DNA of 64,000 bases from Betaproteobacteria bacterium UBA5216 (GCA_002412495.1 DHVE01000118.1:11734-75733), one strand, 5' to 3'. Shown: positions 45,696 through 54,753, counted from the stretch's first letter. Program-made: numbers and translations. The notes: a model not told the origin generated them from the letters alone.

Positions 45696-46661
45696 CTACA
45701 ACGGTTTGACACCCGTCTCCTGCGACAGCACGGTCATTTCCTTCAGATAACCTTCCAGAAACTGTCGAAACGCCGCCGGTGTACTGGCCACCGGCATATG
45801 TCCGCCGAGTTCCATGGTGTCGCGCATTTTTGGCGCCGTGAGCGCCTTTTCGACTTCCGTATGAATGCGGGTCAACACGCTTGCGGGCAGGGCTGCCGGC
45901 GCAAGTATCGCGTGCCACGCCGGATCGTACACAAAGCCCGTCATGCCCGCTTCGGACAGTGTCGGCACCTCCGGCAATCCTTGCCAGCGCTTGCCGCCGC
46001 TGGTGGCCAGCGCGCGCAGCCGGTTACCCTTGATGTGCGGCAACACCGTCAGCGGCGAGGCAAACGCCATTTGAATTTCCGCACCGATCACCGCTGTGAT
46101 CGCCGGCGCAAACCCCTTGTAAGGCACGTGCACGAATTTTGCGCCTGCGCGCTTGTTGATGAGTTCACCCAGCAGATGCTGACTGTTGCCCACGCCGCCG
46201 GAACCGTAATGTATTTGTGCCTTGCCGCTTTTGGACACGTCGATCAGTTCCTTAAGGGTTTGCGCAGGCACCTGCGGATGGATCACCACGTAGTAACCGC
46301 GCGATTTCACCACCTGCGTCACGGGTGCAAAATCGCGCAGCACGTTAAACGGCGGTTTCTCGTGCACCAGTTGATTGTTGGCCAGCGAATTCGAGGTGTA
46401 GATCAGGGTATAGCCGTCGGGCGGTGCCTTGGCGACGATCTCGCCGGCAATGATGCCGTTGGCGCCGCCGCGATTATCGATCACGAACTGCTGCCCCATC
46501 TGCCGCGACAATTGTTCGCCCAGTGCGCGCATGATGGTGTCCATCGTGCCGCCCGCCGGTTGCGGCACAACCATGCGAATGGGGCGCTCGGGATAAGCGC
46601 CATGCGCGAGCGCTGTTGCGAGAAATACAACAACGCCGACAATCGATCGTGCATGCATCAT
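45696..46661 (-). CDS. Bug/TctC-family periplasmic solute receptor
   Basis: A 321-residue protein. The ATG at 46661 follows GGGAGAAGC; a second ATG directly follows. The signal peptide (MMHARSIVGVVVFLATA) ends near AHGA. Family marks: PQPAGGTMDTIMR, DNRGGANG and HVPYKG. It starts 25 bases after the TPP-enzyme gene, giving another close enzyme-receptor pair. Confidence 0.93.
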   Translation of the reverse strand: MMHARSIVGVVVFLATALAHGAYPERPIRMVVPQPAGGTMDTIMRALGEQLSRQMGQQFVIDNRGGANGIIAGEIVAKAPPDGYTLIYTSNSLANNQLVHEKPPFNVLRDFAPVTQVVKSRGYYVVIHPQVPAQTLKELIDVSKSGKAQIHYGSGGVGNSQHLLGELINKRAGAKFVHVPYKGFAPAITAVIGAEIQMAFASPLTVLPHIKGNRLRALATSGGKRWQGLPEVPTLSEAGMTGFVYDPAWHAILAPAALPASVLTRIHTEVEKALTAPKMRDTMELGGHMPVASTPAAFRQFLEGYLKEMTVLSQETGVKPL

Positions 46662-46686
46662 GTGCTTCTCCCGACCCGCACGCCCA

Positions 46687-48366
46687 TCAAGCCGGCATCC
46701 ACGGCATCGGTGCCTGCGACGCAAACTCGGTGCGGCAATCAATCACCGCCGGCAGGTCCGAAGCCATCGCCTGCTCGAAGGCCTTTTTGAAATCCTGTGG
46801 TTTATCAACCACCACGCCGAAGCAATCGAACGCCCGGGCAATTTTGGCGAAATCGGTTTCGAGGAATTCGTAGCACTCGTCCTTGCGGTTCGGCTCCGGC
46901 GAGCCGGTGTACGCGATGCTCAAGTTCTTCAAGCCTTGCGCGAGACATTTGTTGTTGTTGACGATGGTGACGGTTTTGATGCCGCGGCGGCGCGCGGTTT
47001 CGAGTTCGGGCAGATGGTAATAAAAGCCGCCGTCGCCGGTGAAGCAGAACACCGGCTTGTCAGGCGCGCCGCATTTGCCACCAAGCGATGCGGGGAACGA
47101 CCAGCCGAGCGAACCCGCAGCCCTGAAGTAACGTTGCTCCGGATGGTTGAACCACACCATGGTGTTGGTCCACAGCGCGGCAAAGCCGGTGTCGGCAAAA
47201 AGAATCGCGTCCTTGGGCAACAGTTCGGTGAGTTCGCGGCAGATGCGGCCGGGATTCATCGGCACGGCATCGGAATTACGCTGCTTGTTGGCCTCGGTGC
47301 GCCACGCTTCGACGTGCTGCTTCGCGGTGGCGAGCCAGGCGTCGTGTTTCGCCGGCGCGGCCGCCGTGGTGATGGCCTCAACCGCCGTGCGCACATCCGC
47401 CAGCACGCCGATGACGCCGCTGTAGTTGCGGCCGATTTCCACCGCGTCGATATCGATCTGGATGATCGGCGTGCCGTCTTTCGGCATTTTGTAGTTGCCA
47501 GTGGTGTGATCGCTGGTGTTGCTGCCGCAGTAGATCACCAGATCGGCTTCATCAACGATGTGATTGCCGCCGGTGCGGCCATACAAACCCATGGTGCCAT
47601 AGAACACCGGATGATTTTCGGTGAGTATCGCCTTGGCATCCGGCGTGGCGCACACCGGCGCGCCGATTTTCTCGGCGAGCTTCGCCAGCGCGGCACCCGC
47701 GTCCGAAATGGTCGCGCCCCGATCGGCGATGATCACCGGCTTTTGTGACTTCGCAATCGCGGCCACGGCGCGCTGCACCGCTTGCGCGTCGGGCGCGGGG
47801 CGAAACGCCGGGTAGCGCGTGTGCGCGTCGTCGGACAACACGTCGAACACGCCTTCCAGATGCGTGATCGCATCGCCCGTGAACCCCGCCATGTCGAGAT
47901 GCACCGGGCGCGGCGTGCCGGTGGTGGCCTCGCGGAACGCCTGACGCATCAGTTGCTGCATTTGCTCCAGTGCATCGATCTTGCCGTGAAATTTGGTGAC
48001 GGCGGTGTAGAGCGGTTGATGATCAACCTCTTGATACGCGTTGCGGTATTGCATGGTGCCGACGTGCCGCCCGGTGATCGCCACCACGGGGGAGTGGCCG
48101 AGAAACGGGTCCTGCATGCCGGAAGCCAGATTCGCCGCGCCCACCGATTGCGCCATGCACACGCCGGGCCTACCGGAGGTGCGCGCGTAACCATCGGCCA
48201 TGTAGGCGACGCCTTTTTCGGAGTGGCCGAGTATGCGATTGATCCCGGTGTCTTCCATCGCCGCGAGCGCGCGCCGCAGCACCGCATCCATGAAAAACAG
48301 ATGCGACACGCCATACGATTTAAGAATCTGGCCGAATAGTCTCGCGCCCGTCATTTTTTGCGGCAT
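46687..48366 (-). CDS. Thiamine-pyrophosphate-dependent enzyme (acetolactate-synthase-like)
   Basis: A 559-residue three-domain TPP enzyme. The catalytic Glu is E50 (LGHSEKGVAYMADGYAR). The TPP/Mg motif is FTGDGGFYYH followed by VTIVNNNK. This family joins or cleaves 2-oxo acids, as in acetolactate synthase, oxalyl-CoA decarboxylase and benzoylformate decarboxylase. No small regulatory subunit gene is adjacent, which argues against true acetolactate synthase. GGGAGA precedes the start. It heads an operon with two Bug receptors. Confidence 0.92.
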   Translation of the reverse strand: MPQKMTGARLFGQILKSYGVSHLFFMDAVLRRALAAMEDTGINRILGHSEKGVAYMADGYARTSGRPGVCMAQSVGAANLASGMQDPFLGHSPVVAITGRHVGTMQYRNAYQEVDHQPLYTAVTKFHGKIDALEQMQQLMRQAFREATTGTPRPVHLDMAGFTGDAITHLEGVFDVLSDDAHTRYPAFRPAPDAQAVQRAVAAIAKSQKPVIIADRGATISDAGAALAKLAEKIGAPVCATPDAKAILTENHPVFYGTMGLYGRTGGNHIVDEADLVIYCGSNTSDHTTGNYKMPKDGTPIIQIDIDAVEIGRNYSGVIGVLADVRTAVEAITTAAAPAKHDAWLATAKQHVEAWRTEANKQRNSDAVPMNPGRICRELTELLPKDAILFADTGFAALWTNTMVWFNHPEQRYFRAAGSLGWSFPASLGGKCGAPDKPVFCFTGDGGFYYHLPELETARRRGIKTVTIVNNNKCLAQGLKNLSIAYTGSPEPNRKDECYEFLETDFAKIARAFDCFGVVVDKPQDFKKAFEQAMASDLPAVIDCRTEFASQAPMPWMPA

Positions 48367-48410
48367 TGCTGTCTCCCGTTATTCGGCGCGCCTGCGACGA
48401 ATAATAAATT

Positions 48411-48432
48411 ATCGTTTAAAATTAAAGAGTTA
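48411..48432. promoter_or_regulatory. AT-rich operator-like site upstream of the TPP-enzyme gene
   Basis: ATCGTTTAAAATTAAAGAGT lies about 45-65 bases upstream of the TPP-enzyme start. On the minus strand it resembles the stretch ahead of the SDR gene (TAACT, a short gap, then TTTTAAAC and an AT-rich tail). It is a weak dyad, so the match may be to the promoter alone. Confidence 0.3.
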
Positions 48433-48458
48433 CAAGGGTCAACCGACAGGCATCCGGA

Positions 48459-49262
48459 TCATGTCTCGCGCAGGAACGGCAGCACCATCTGCGCAAACAA
48501 ATCCGGCGTCTGCGCGTGCATGAAGTGCCCCGAATCCGCCTCGGCATACCGCGCGCCAGGAATCATTTTCGTGAGTTCCTCGACCATCGCGGGCGAACGC
48601 ATCGAATCATGTTTGCAGCCGATCGACAACGTGGGACACGCAATGCGGCTCAGCTCAGGGTCCACTTCCATCTCCAGCAACATACGGTTGATCGCGGCGA
48701 AACTGTGCGGATCGTTGGTGATCCAGCGCGCGCGATACGTGTCGAAACGACTGCGGTCACCGCGCAGCACGTCGGGATATGAACGATCCAGACTCGCCTG
48801 CGCCTGCGCGCGCATGCCCGTGCGCTCCACCTCGGCGGCGCGCGCCACCATGTGCGGGCGCGTTGCCGGGTTGGAACGCGTTACCAGACTTTGAATCACC
48901 AGACGCGACACCCGCTTGGGATGACGCGCGGCAAACGCCGCCGCGATGCCCGCGCCCAGCGCCGAGCCGACCACCCGCACCGGCGACGTGATCGCCAGCG
49001 CATCCAGCAGCGCGGCGATATCCGCCACCATGTCATCCAGCTTCAGCGTGCCACTGACTTTCTCGCTTTGGCCGAATCCGCGCTGATCGTAGCGCAGCAC
49101 GCGAAAGTGCTGCTGAAACGCGGACAGCGTCTCGTCCCAGCTATCGAGACAGCCGCCCAGTTCATGCACCAGCAGCACCGTCGGCGCCCCCGCGTTACCC
49201 GACAGTTCGTAGCGCAGGCTGACGCCGTTCACATCCATCCACTTCATATCGCGCATCTGCAT
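48459..49262 (-). CDS. Alpha/beta-hydrolase-fold protein with Ala at the nucleophile position
   Basis: A 267-residue alpha/beta-hydrolase. Its ATG at 49262 overlaps the TAA of the metallo-beta-lactamase-fold gene (TAATG). The fold is clear (LLVHELGGCLDSWD, RYDQRGFGQSE, SGHFMHAQTP with H246). The nucleophile elbow reads G99-S-A-L-G103, so the usual Ser is A101, with S100 one place earlier. Similar to enol-lactonase-type (PcaD-like) proteins in layout. The catalytic state is uncertain. Confidence 0.85.
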   Translation of the reverse strand: MQMRDMKWMDVNGVSLRYELSGNAGAPTVLLVHELGGCLDSWDETLSAFQQHFRVLRYDQRGFGQSEKVSGTLKLDDMVADIAALLDALAITSPVRVVGSALGAGIAAAFAARHPKRVSRLVIQSLVTRSNPATRPHMVARAAEVERTGMRAQAQASLDRSYPDVLRGDRSRFDTYRARWITNDPHSFAAINRMLLEMEVDPELSRIACPTLSIGCKHDSMRSPAMVEELTKMIPGARYAEADSGHFMHAQTPDLFAQMVLPFLRET

Positions 49263-50146
49263 TATGTGCCGCGCCCCCACAGCCCGCAGTAGCGGCGCGC
49301 AATAAACGGCAGTCCCGCCGCATAGCCCGGCCACTTTTCATATTCTGGCAGCTTGAATTCTTTCTCCGCTGGTTCCCAGCACTTGCCGTCCTGTGCAAGT
49401 TTTTTGATTTCAGCCGATGCCGCTTGTAGCAGCTTCAGTTGATCTTCGGCGTCTTTTTTGGTGCCCAGACGGTCGCCCGGGCCGGGGTGGCCGGGGATCA
49501 TCCGCTCCCAATCCAGCGCCAGCACCGATTTGATAAACGCCTCGGTTTCAAAGGGATGAAAATCAATCATGCCGCGACCCGGCACGGTGCCCACGGGAAT
49601 GGTATCCACCACAAAGAGGATTTTCTCTTTCGGCAACCGCATCACCAGTGTCGAATCGGAATGATTCAGGCCGTGATAGCTCAACTCGAGCGTGGTGCCA
49701 CCCAGCGTGATGGTGCGGCCGCGGTCGCTCACCGCCTCGTCGGGCAACACGGTGTGCGGGTCCTTGAGTTGCTCCAGCCGCGTTTTTGCCCGATGGTGCG
49801 CGATAAAGGTCGCGCCGGCATCCTTGAACACCTTGCCGCCCGCGATGTGATCAAAATGATGATGGCTGTAGATCACGTACTTGATCGGCTTGTCGGTCAC
49901 CTTGCGTATCGCATCCAGATACGCCTGCCCGCCGGTGGGCCGGCCATAAGCGACCGGATCGGTGACGATCACGCCATCGTTGGTAACCACGAACATTGCC
50001 TGGTGACCGACGTTGCGGAAAATATAAACGTTGTCGGTGCCTTCGACCTTGGTCGTCGCAATCGCCGGCCGCTCCGCCTGCTGCGCGTAAGCCGTGCCCG
50101 CGAGCATCAGCAACGCGCTAACGAATACAAACCACTTTCGTATCAT
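49262..50146 (-). CDS. Secreted metallo-beta-lactamase-fold hydrolase
   Basis: A 294-residue protein with a signal peptide (MIRKWFVFVSALLMLAG, cleavage near TAYAQ). The zinc motif HxHxDH is at H95, H97, D99 and H100 (SHHHFDHIAGG). Later ligands are in the NHSD segment and in MIPGHPGPGD. The frame is open upstream of the chosen start, but the signal peptide and GGAGAACAT before the ATG decide it. It is translationally coupled to the alpha/beta-hydrolase. Substrate unknown; periplasmic location is predicted. Confidence 0.9.
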   Translation of the reverse strand: MIRKWFVFVSALLMLAGTAYAQQAERPAIATTKVEGTDNVYIFRNVGHQAMFVVTNDGVIVTDPVAYGRPTGGQAYLDAIRKVTDKPIKYVIYSHHHFDHIAGGKVFKDAGATFIAHHRAKTRLEQLKDPHTVLPDEAVSDRGRTITLGGTTLELSYHGLNHSDSTLVMRLPKEKILFVVDTIPVGTVPGRGMIDFHPFETEAFIKSVLALDWERMIPGHPGPGDRLGTKKDAEDQLKLLQAASAEIKKLAQDGKCWEPAEKEFKLPEYEKWPGYAAGLPFIARRYCGLWGRGT

Positions 50147-50306
50147 GATGTTCTCCTTGCATGAAAGTATTGATGATTTGGCAATACGATTACCGCTCTG
50201 ACACGCGCGCACGAACGTGCCCGGTCAGTATAGGGGGAATGCCCGCGTGCGGCAACGCACCTGCCAGCTTACGCAACCGCTCCCGAAAATCCACACCCAT
50301 TAAACG

Positions 50307-50346
50307 CAACGGCCCGGGGTTCCATGAAGGAAACCCCGGGCCGTTG
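50307..50346 (-). terminator. Strong hairpin terminator of the lipoprotein gene
   Basis: CAACGGCCCGGGGTTCC pairs with GGAAACCCCGGGCCGTTG with a single bulged base. In the minus direction the stem is followed by GCGTTTAA, only a short T run. It lies 50 bases after the stop of the DUF1080 gene ending at 50396. Confidence 0.7.
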
Positions 50347-50395
50347 AACGTTGCCGGACAGCGCCCATCAGGCGCTACCCCATGCGGCTATTGCG

Positions 50396-51046
50396 TTACA
50401 GCGGGCGCACCATCACTTTGCGCCACTTGATGATGCCACTGCCGTATTGCAGGGTGAACGGGCCTTGGGCAAACGATTTGTCTTCGATGTCCGCGGTAAC
50501 CGCGCCATTCATCACCACCGTCAAACGCGGGCCATTGGCGGTGATCAGAAACGTGTTCCATTTGCCCGCGGCCTTGGGCATTGGGTTCACCTTGGCGAAA
50601 TTGACGATGGCGCCCGTGCCGTATTCCGGTCCGGGACGTTTGTCGTAAATGTTCACCTCATAGGCATTGTCCGCGCCGATTTTTTTAGGATCCTGCGCGC
50701 GAATAAAGATGCCGCTGTTGGCATCTTCGTCGGCCCAGAACTCGGCATAAATCTGGAAATCCTTGTAGGAATTTTTTGTCACCAGATGACCGGCGCCCTT
50801 GCCGCTGTTCATGCGATCACCCTGAATCGCGCCGTGCATGGCGAGCCAGTTCACATCGCCCAGACGGTTAAAATTTTCCATGCCTTTTTCGCCGTCGATC
50901 AGCGTCACCCACGGCGCGCGATCGGAACCGAACGGCAGATTGCCCCACGGCTCCTGGTTAAACGGCATCGGCGCATTATTGGAGCAACCGAACAACGTCA
51001 GCGCGGCCAGCAGCAATCCGGAACAAACAGCGGAAAAACGATTCAT
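50396..51046 (-). CDS. DUF1080 / 3-keto-disaccharide hydrolase-domain lipoprotein
   Basis: A 216-residue lipoprotein. The ATG at 51046 gives a signal peptide with the lipobox LTLFGC. The domain is the concanavalin-like beta sandwich of DUF1080 (3-keto-glycoside hydrolase family): WVTLIDGEKGMENF, YKDFQIYAEFWADEDANSGIFIR, YEVNIYDKRPG and KWNTFLITANGP. It is a close paralogue of the next gene upstream (same length, same order), so they arose by tandem duplication. Some members cleave 3-keto-sugars; activity here is not proven. Confidence 0.88.
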   Translation of the reverse strand: MNRFSAVCSGLLLAALTLFGCSNNAPMPFNQEPWGNLPFGSDRAPWVTLIDGEKGMENFNRLGDVNWLAMHGAIQGDRMNSGKGAGHLVTKNSYKDFQIYAEFWADEDANSGIFIRAQDPKKIGADNAYEVNIYDKRPGPEYGTGAIVNFAKVNPMPKAAGKWNTFLITANGPRLTVVMNGAVTADIEDKSFAQGPFTLQYGSGIIKWRKVMVRPL

Positions 51047-51159
51047 GGTAATCCCCTTGTGATGAAAAATCGGATAAGTGATTATGATTAAAATTATTTT
51101 GACTGGCCGTGGCGCGCCTTGCGAGCGCAATTCCGCATCGGCATGGTGTTGTTGTTTTG

Positions 51160-51810
51160 TTAAAGCGGCCGGATCATCAGTTTGCGGAATTTGATGATGC
51201 CGGAATTGTACTGCAGCGCGATCGGGCCGCTGGTGAATTTCGTGTCGTTGACATCGACCGCCAGCTCGCCGTTCATCGTGACCGTCATGCGCGGCCCCTT
51301 GGCCGTGATTTCCATGGTATTCCACCGGCCAGCGGCCTTGAAGGTGGGCGCGGCCTTGGCCGGCGGCATCAGCGAGGCGGTTGCCATGGCCGGGCTCTTG
51401 TCCCATATCTGCACTTCATAGGCCGCCTTGGTGTTCACCACTTTCTGGTTCATCACGCGAATGTAAATGCCGCTGTTGGCGTCCTCGTCGGACCAGAATT
51501 CGGTGTAAAGATGAAAATCCGTGTAGGAATTTTTCGACAGCAGAATGCCGGCGTCCTTGCTGTTGCCGTTCTTGCGATCGGCCTGTATCGCGCCGTGCAT
51601 CGCCAGCCAGTTGGAATCACCCAGGCGCGTGAAATTTTCCAGGCCCTTGTCGCCATCGATCAGCGTCACCCAAGGCTCGCGGTCGGAACCGATCGGAAGG
51701 TTCCCCCACGGCTGCTGGTTGAACGGCAGGGGCGCATTGCTGGCGCATCCCCAAAGAGCCCATGCGATTACGCACAGCACCGCGGCGCGAAACGTATTTG
51801 TTGTTTTCAT
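51160..51810 (-). CDS. DUF1080 / 3-keto-disaccharide hydrolase-domain lipoprotein (paralogue)
   Basis: A 216-residue lipoprotein with the ATG at 51810 preceded by GGGGGAAG. The lipobox is ALWGC. The core is WVTLIDGDKGLENF, YTDFHLYTEFWSDEDANSGIYIR, YEVQIWDKSP and RWNTMEITAKGP, with the same FNQ-PWGNLP start after the lipid-modified Cys as its neighbour. The extra AMATASLMPPAKAAP loop is the main difference. It probably shares a promoter with the downstream copy, although 113 bases separate them. Confidence 0.88.
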   Translation of the reverse strand: MKTTNTFRAAVLCVIAWALWGCASNAPLPFNQQPWGNLPIGSDREPWVTLIDGDKGLENFTRLGDSNWLAMHGAIQADRKNGNSKDAGILLSKNSYTDFHLYTEFWSDEDANSGIYIRVMNQKVVNTKAAYEVQIWDKSPAMATASLMPPAKAAPTFKAAGRWNTMEITAKGPRMTVTMNGELAVDVNDTKFTSGPIALQYNSGIIKFRKLMIRPL

Positions 51811-51996
51811 TGCTTCCCCCTTAAATGAGCGCACAGGATAGGCACGCCGTCTTCCAACGTCAAGGATCAACGGGCGCGACGGGGCGTCACATCGCGCAGC
51901 GTGCGATGCTCGACCCTCGCGTATTGGCGCGCCTTGATCGAGGACTAAAATATCATTTGCAAACAATTACTTATGATACGAACACCTACAAAAATC

Positions 51997-53022
51997 TCAG
52001 TCCGCCACCGCACCGGAAATCTTGATGGTGCGCGCCCATTTCGCCAGATCATCGCGAATCTGCGCACGAAATTGTTCCGGCGTGTTGGCGATCGGTGTCG
52101 CGCCCAAGCCTGCGATGCGGCTCTTCATATCGCTGGTATTGATAACTTGCAGCGCATCGGCATGGATTTTTTTCACCACTTCCGGCGCCACCGCCGCCGG
52201 GGCCACCAACCCGAACCATGAAATGGCCTCGTAACCCGCGAGGCTCGCAATACCGGATTCGGCCACCGTCGGATATTCCGGAAACTGCGGCACGCGTTGC
52301 AGCGTGGTGACCGCGATGATTTTCATGCGCCCGGCCTTGGCGTGCGGCAACACCGCCGTGGTGGTGGTGAACGTCATCGACGTTTCGCCCGACGCGACCG
52401 CCAGCGTTGCGGGCGCGCTGCCCTTGTACGGCACGTGCGTGATGCGCGTATGGGTCATCGATTTCAGCAACTCGCCCGCGAGATGCCCCGGCGAACCCGC
52501 GCCGTTGGAAGCGAACGTCAGCTGATCGGGCCGCGCGCGCGCCAGCGCGGTCAACTCTTTGACATTGCGCGCCGGTACCGAGGGATGCAGCGCCACCACG
52601 TTCGGCACCGCCGCCACGTTGATGATCGGCGCAAAATCCTTCAGCGGATCGTAGGCAAGCTTTGCCGGAAACCCCGGCACGATGGTCAGCGGCGCGCCCG
52701 ATCCCATCAGCAGCGTATAGCCATCGGGCACGGCCTTGGCGCCCAGCTCGGTGCCGATGATGCCGCCCGCGCCGGGCCGGTTATCAATGATAATTTGCTG
52801 CCCCCACATCTCGGCGAGCTTCACGCTCACCATGCGCGCGAGTGTTTCAGTGCTGCCGCCGGGCGGAAACGGCACAATGAGTCGCACGGTTTTCGCCGGA
52901 TAATTTTGCGCAAGCGCGGACGCCGGGGTCAACGTGGCCGCCGAAGCGAGCAACGCAATCACCAGCAGCAGCCCGTGCCATTGTTGCCTCTGTTGCCACC
53001 GTTGCAACCGTTGAATTCTCAT
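51997..53022 (-). CDS. Bug/TctC-family periplasmic solute receptor with Glu in the ligand loop
   Basis: A 341-residue protein. The ATG at 53022 (MRIQRLQRWQQRQQWHG) is used; a GTG five codons upstream is possible. The n-region is unusually long and rich in Gln and Arg, then a hydrophobic stretch leads to cleavage near ALAQ. The first loop reads FPPGGSTETLAR, with Glu where the 23 other complete receptors here have Asp. DNRPGAGG and HVPYKG are normal. Confidence 0.92.
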   Translation of the reverse strand: MRIQRLQRWQQRQQWHGLLLVIALLASAATLTPASALAQNYPAKTVRLIVPFPPGGSTETLARMVSVKLAEMWGQQIIIDNRPGAGGIIGTELGAKAVPDGYTLLMGSGAPLTIVPGFPAKLAYDPLKDFAPIINVAAVPNVVALHPSVPARNVKELTALARARPDQLTFASNGAGSPGHLAGELLKSMTHTRITHVPYKGSAPATLAVASGETSMTFTTTTAVLPHAKAGRMKIIAVTTLQRVPQFPEYPTVAESGIASLAGYEAISWFGLVAPAAVAPEVVKKIHADALQVINTSDMKSRIAGLGATPIANTPEQFRAQIRDDLAKWARTIKISGAVAD

Positions 53023-53197
53023 AATCACTCGCTCCACGAAAGCGCTGATGCGTCGATTCTAGCAGCGCATTGCGCTTGTTTGACACGCACGGCGAATATC
53101 CCTTACCGTTGCCGACTCACGCCCCAAGCATTACAGCTCACTGCTCACGTCCCACGCCTCGCCCCTCACACCCCACTCGCAAAATCAAGGAACCCCC

Positions 53198-53764
53198 ATG
53201 GCCCGCATTCCCATTTTCAACGAAGACAGCGACTTCAATCCAGTGCAGCGGCGCGTCGTGGACGGCATTCTTGGACGCCGCGGCGGACGTATTCCAGGGC
53301 CGTATCGTCTGTCGCTGCACGCGCCGGAAGTCACCGAAGTGTGGCATCCGCTCGGTGAAAAACTGCGACTCAACAGTTGCTTTCCACTGCACCAATCGGA
53401 ATTCGCCATCATCATCACCGCGCGCTGCTGGGATTGCGACTACGTGTTCAACGCGCACGCGAAAATTGCCACCGACGCGGGCCTGTCGCAAAGCATCGTC
53501 GATGCGATGGTGAAAAATGAGCGCCCGAAATTTGACAAGCCTGAAGAAGAAGCAATTTACGACTATGGCGTCGAACTCTTTCGCCACCACGCCATCAGCG
53601 ACAAAACCTATAACCGCGCCAAGGACATCTTCGGCATTCCCGCGATCGTTGAGCTGGCCTGCCTGATGGGCTACTACGGCATGGTTGCGATGACCTTGCT
53701 CGCGCACGAAATGCCGGTGCAACCGGGAGCGGTGACACTGCAAGGCAAAGCAGGCAAACCGTAA
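53198..53764 (+). CDS. Carboxymuconolactone decarboxylase (CMD) family protein
   Basis: A 188-residue CMD/AhpD-fold protein. The family signature covers FAIIITARCWDCDYVFNAHAKIA (residues about 69-91), with Cys-x-x-Cys (CWDC) and a His eight residues after the first Cys, resembling AhpD-like redox sites. CMD proteins act in protocatechuate breakdown or as peroxidases. It is two bases ahead of a Bug gene, the first of a seven-gene plus-strand stretch. Confidence 0.88.
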   Translation: MARIPIFNEDSDFNPVQRRVVDGILGRRGGRIPGPYRLSLHAPEVTEVWHPLGEKLRLNSCFPLHQSEFAIIITARCWDCDYVFNAHAKIATDAGLSQSIVDAMVKNERPKFDKPEEEAIYDYGVELFRHHAISDKTYNRAKDIFGIPAIVELACLMGYYGMVAMTLLAHEMPVQPGAVTLQGKAGKP

Positions 53765-53766
53765 CC

Positions 53767-54753
53767 ATGCCACACCGCTGGAAGATCGCCCGCACCCTAT
53801 TGTGCGCCGCGTTACTGCTCGCTGGCGGGGCGCACGCGCAGTCGTGGAAACCCGTCAAGCATGTGGAACTGATTTCGGGCTCAGCCGCCGGCGCGGCCTC
53901 CGACACGGCCTTGCGCGCGGTCGAGCGCCTGTTGCAGGAAAAGAAACTTGTCGATATTACGACTTCTGTGATCAACAAACCCGGCGGCGGCGGCACGGTC
54001 GGCTGGACCTATCTCGCGCAGCAACCCGCAGACGGACACCATCTCACGCTGCTGATCGGTAATCTGGTCAGCAATTACATCACGGGCGCCAGCACGCTCT
54101 CTCACAATGATTTCACCTGCACCGCGCAAGTGTTCAGCGAAGTCACGGCGGTGGCGGTGCGCGCGGATTCGCCACTGCGTAATGCCAAGGATCTGCTGGC
54201 GAAATTGAAATCCGATCCAGCCTCGCTCAGCGTTGCCGTGGGCACGGCGTTCGGCGGCTCCGGTCACATTGCGCTGGCGCTCGCCGCGAAAGGCGCGGGC
54301 GGCGACCCCAAAAAAATGCGCGCGGTGGTGTTTCAGGGCGTATCGCAAGGCTTCGCCGCGCTGTACGGCGGACACATCGACATGGTCGCCAATCCGCATT
54401 CAAGCTTTACCGCGCCCCTGAAAGAAGGCCGCGTGCGCGTGCTCGCCATCGCCGCGCCGCAGCGCCTGGGCGGCGATTTCGCCAACGTGCCCACGTGGAA
54501 GGAACTCGGCATCGACGCCACGGTGGACGCGTTTCGCGCCATCGCGGGCCCGCGCGGCATGGGCGCCGCCCAAGTCGCGTATTGGGAAACCGCGCTGCGC
54601 AAGATGACCGAAACCCCCGAGTGGAAACAACTGCTCGAAACCCGCTCGTGGGTGGATCGTTACGCGAACGCAGAGGGCTGCAAGACGGCATTCAAGGTGC
54701 AATACGACCAGATGAAGCTCGGCTTGCAGGAACTGGGGTTGGCGAAACGATGA
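53767..54753 (+). CDS. Bug/TctC-like receptor of a divergent subfamily
   Basis: A 328-residue protein with a signal peptide (MPHRWKIARTLLCAALLLAG, cleavage near AHAQ). It lacks the PYPxKPxR start and PYKG loop of the other receptors. It begins SWKPVKHVELISGSAAGAASDTAL, has NKPGGGGTVGW and a VVFQGVSQG second loop. It belongs to the W-x-P-x-x-x-V-E subgroup with the two receptors at 55891 and 56905. The CMD gene stops two bases before it. Confidence 0.88.
   Translation: MPHRWKIARTLLCAALLLAGGAHAQSWKPVKHVELISGSAAGAASDTALRAVERLLQEKKLVDITTSVINKPGGGGTVGWTYLAQQPADGHHLTLLIGNLVSNYITGASTLSHNDFTCTAQVFSEVTAVAVRADSPLRNAKDLLAKLKSDPASLSVAVGTAFGGSGHIALALAAKGAGGDPKKMRAVVFQGVSQGFAALYGGHIDMVANPHSSFTAPLKEGRVRVLAIAAPQRLGGDFANVPTWKELGIDATVDAFRAIAGPRGMGAAQVAYWETALRKMTETPEWKQLLETRSWVDRYANAEGCKTAFKVQYDQMKLGLQELGLAKR

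Noticed and set aside
46660..47748. A 362-codon plus-strand open frame
   Set aside because: It is antisense to the TPP-dependent enzyme, which has both catalytic motifs.
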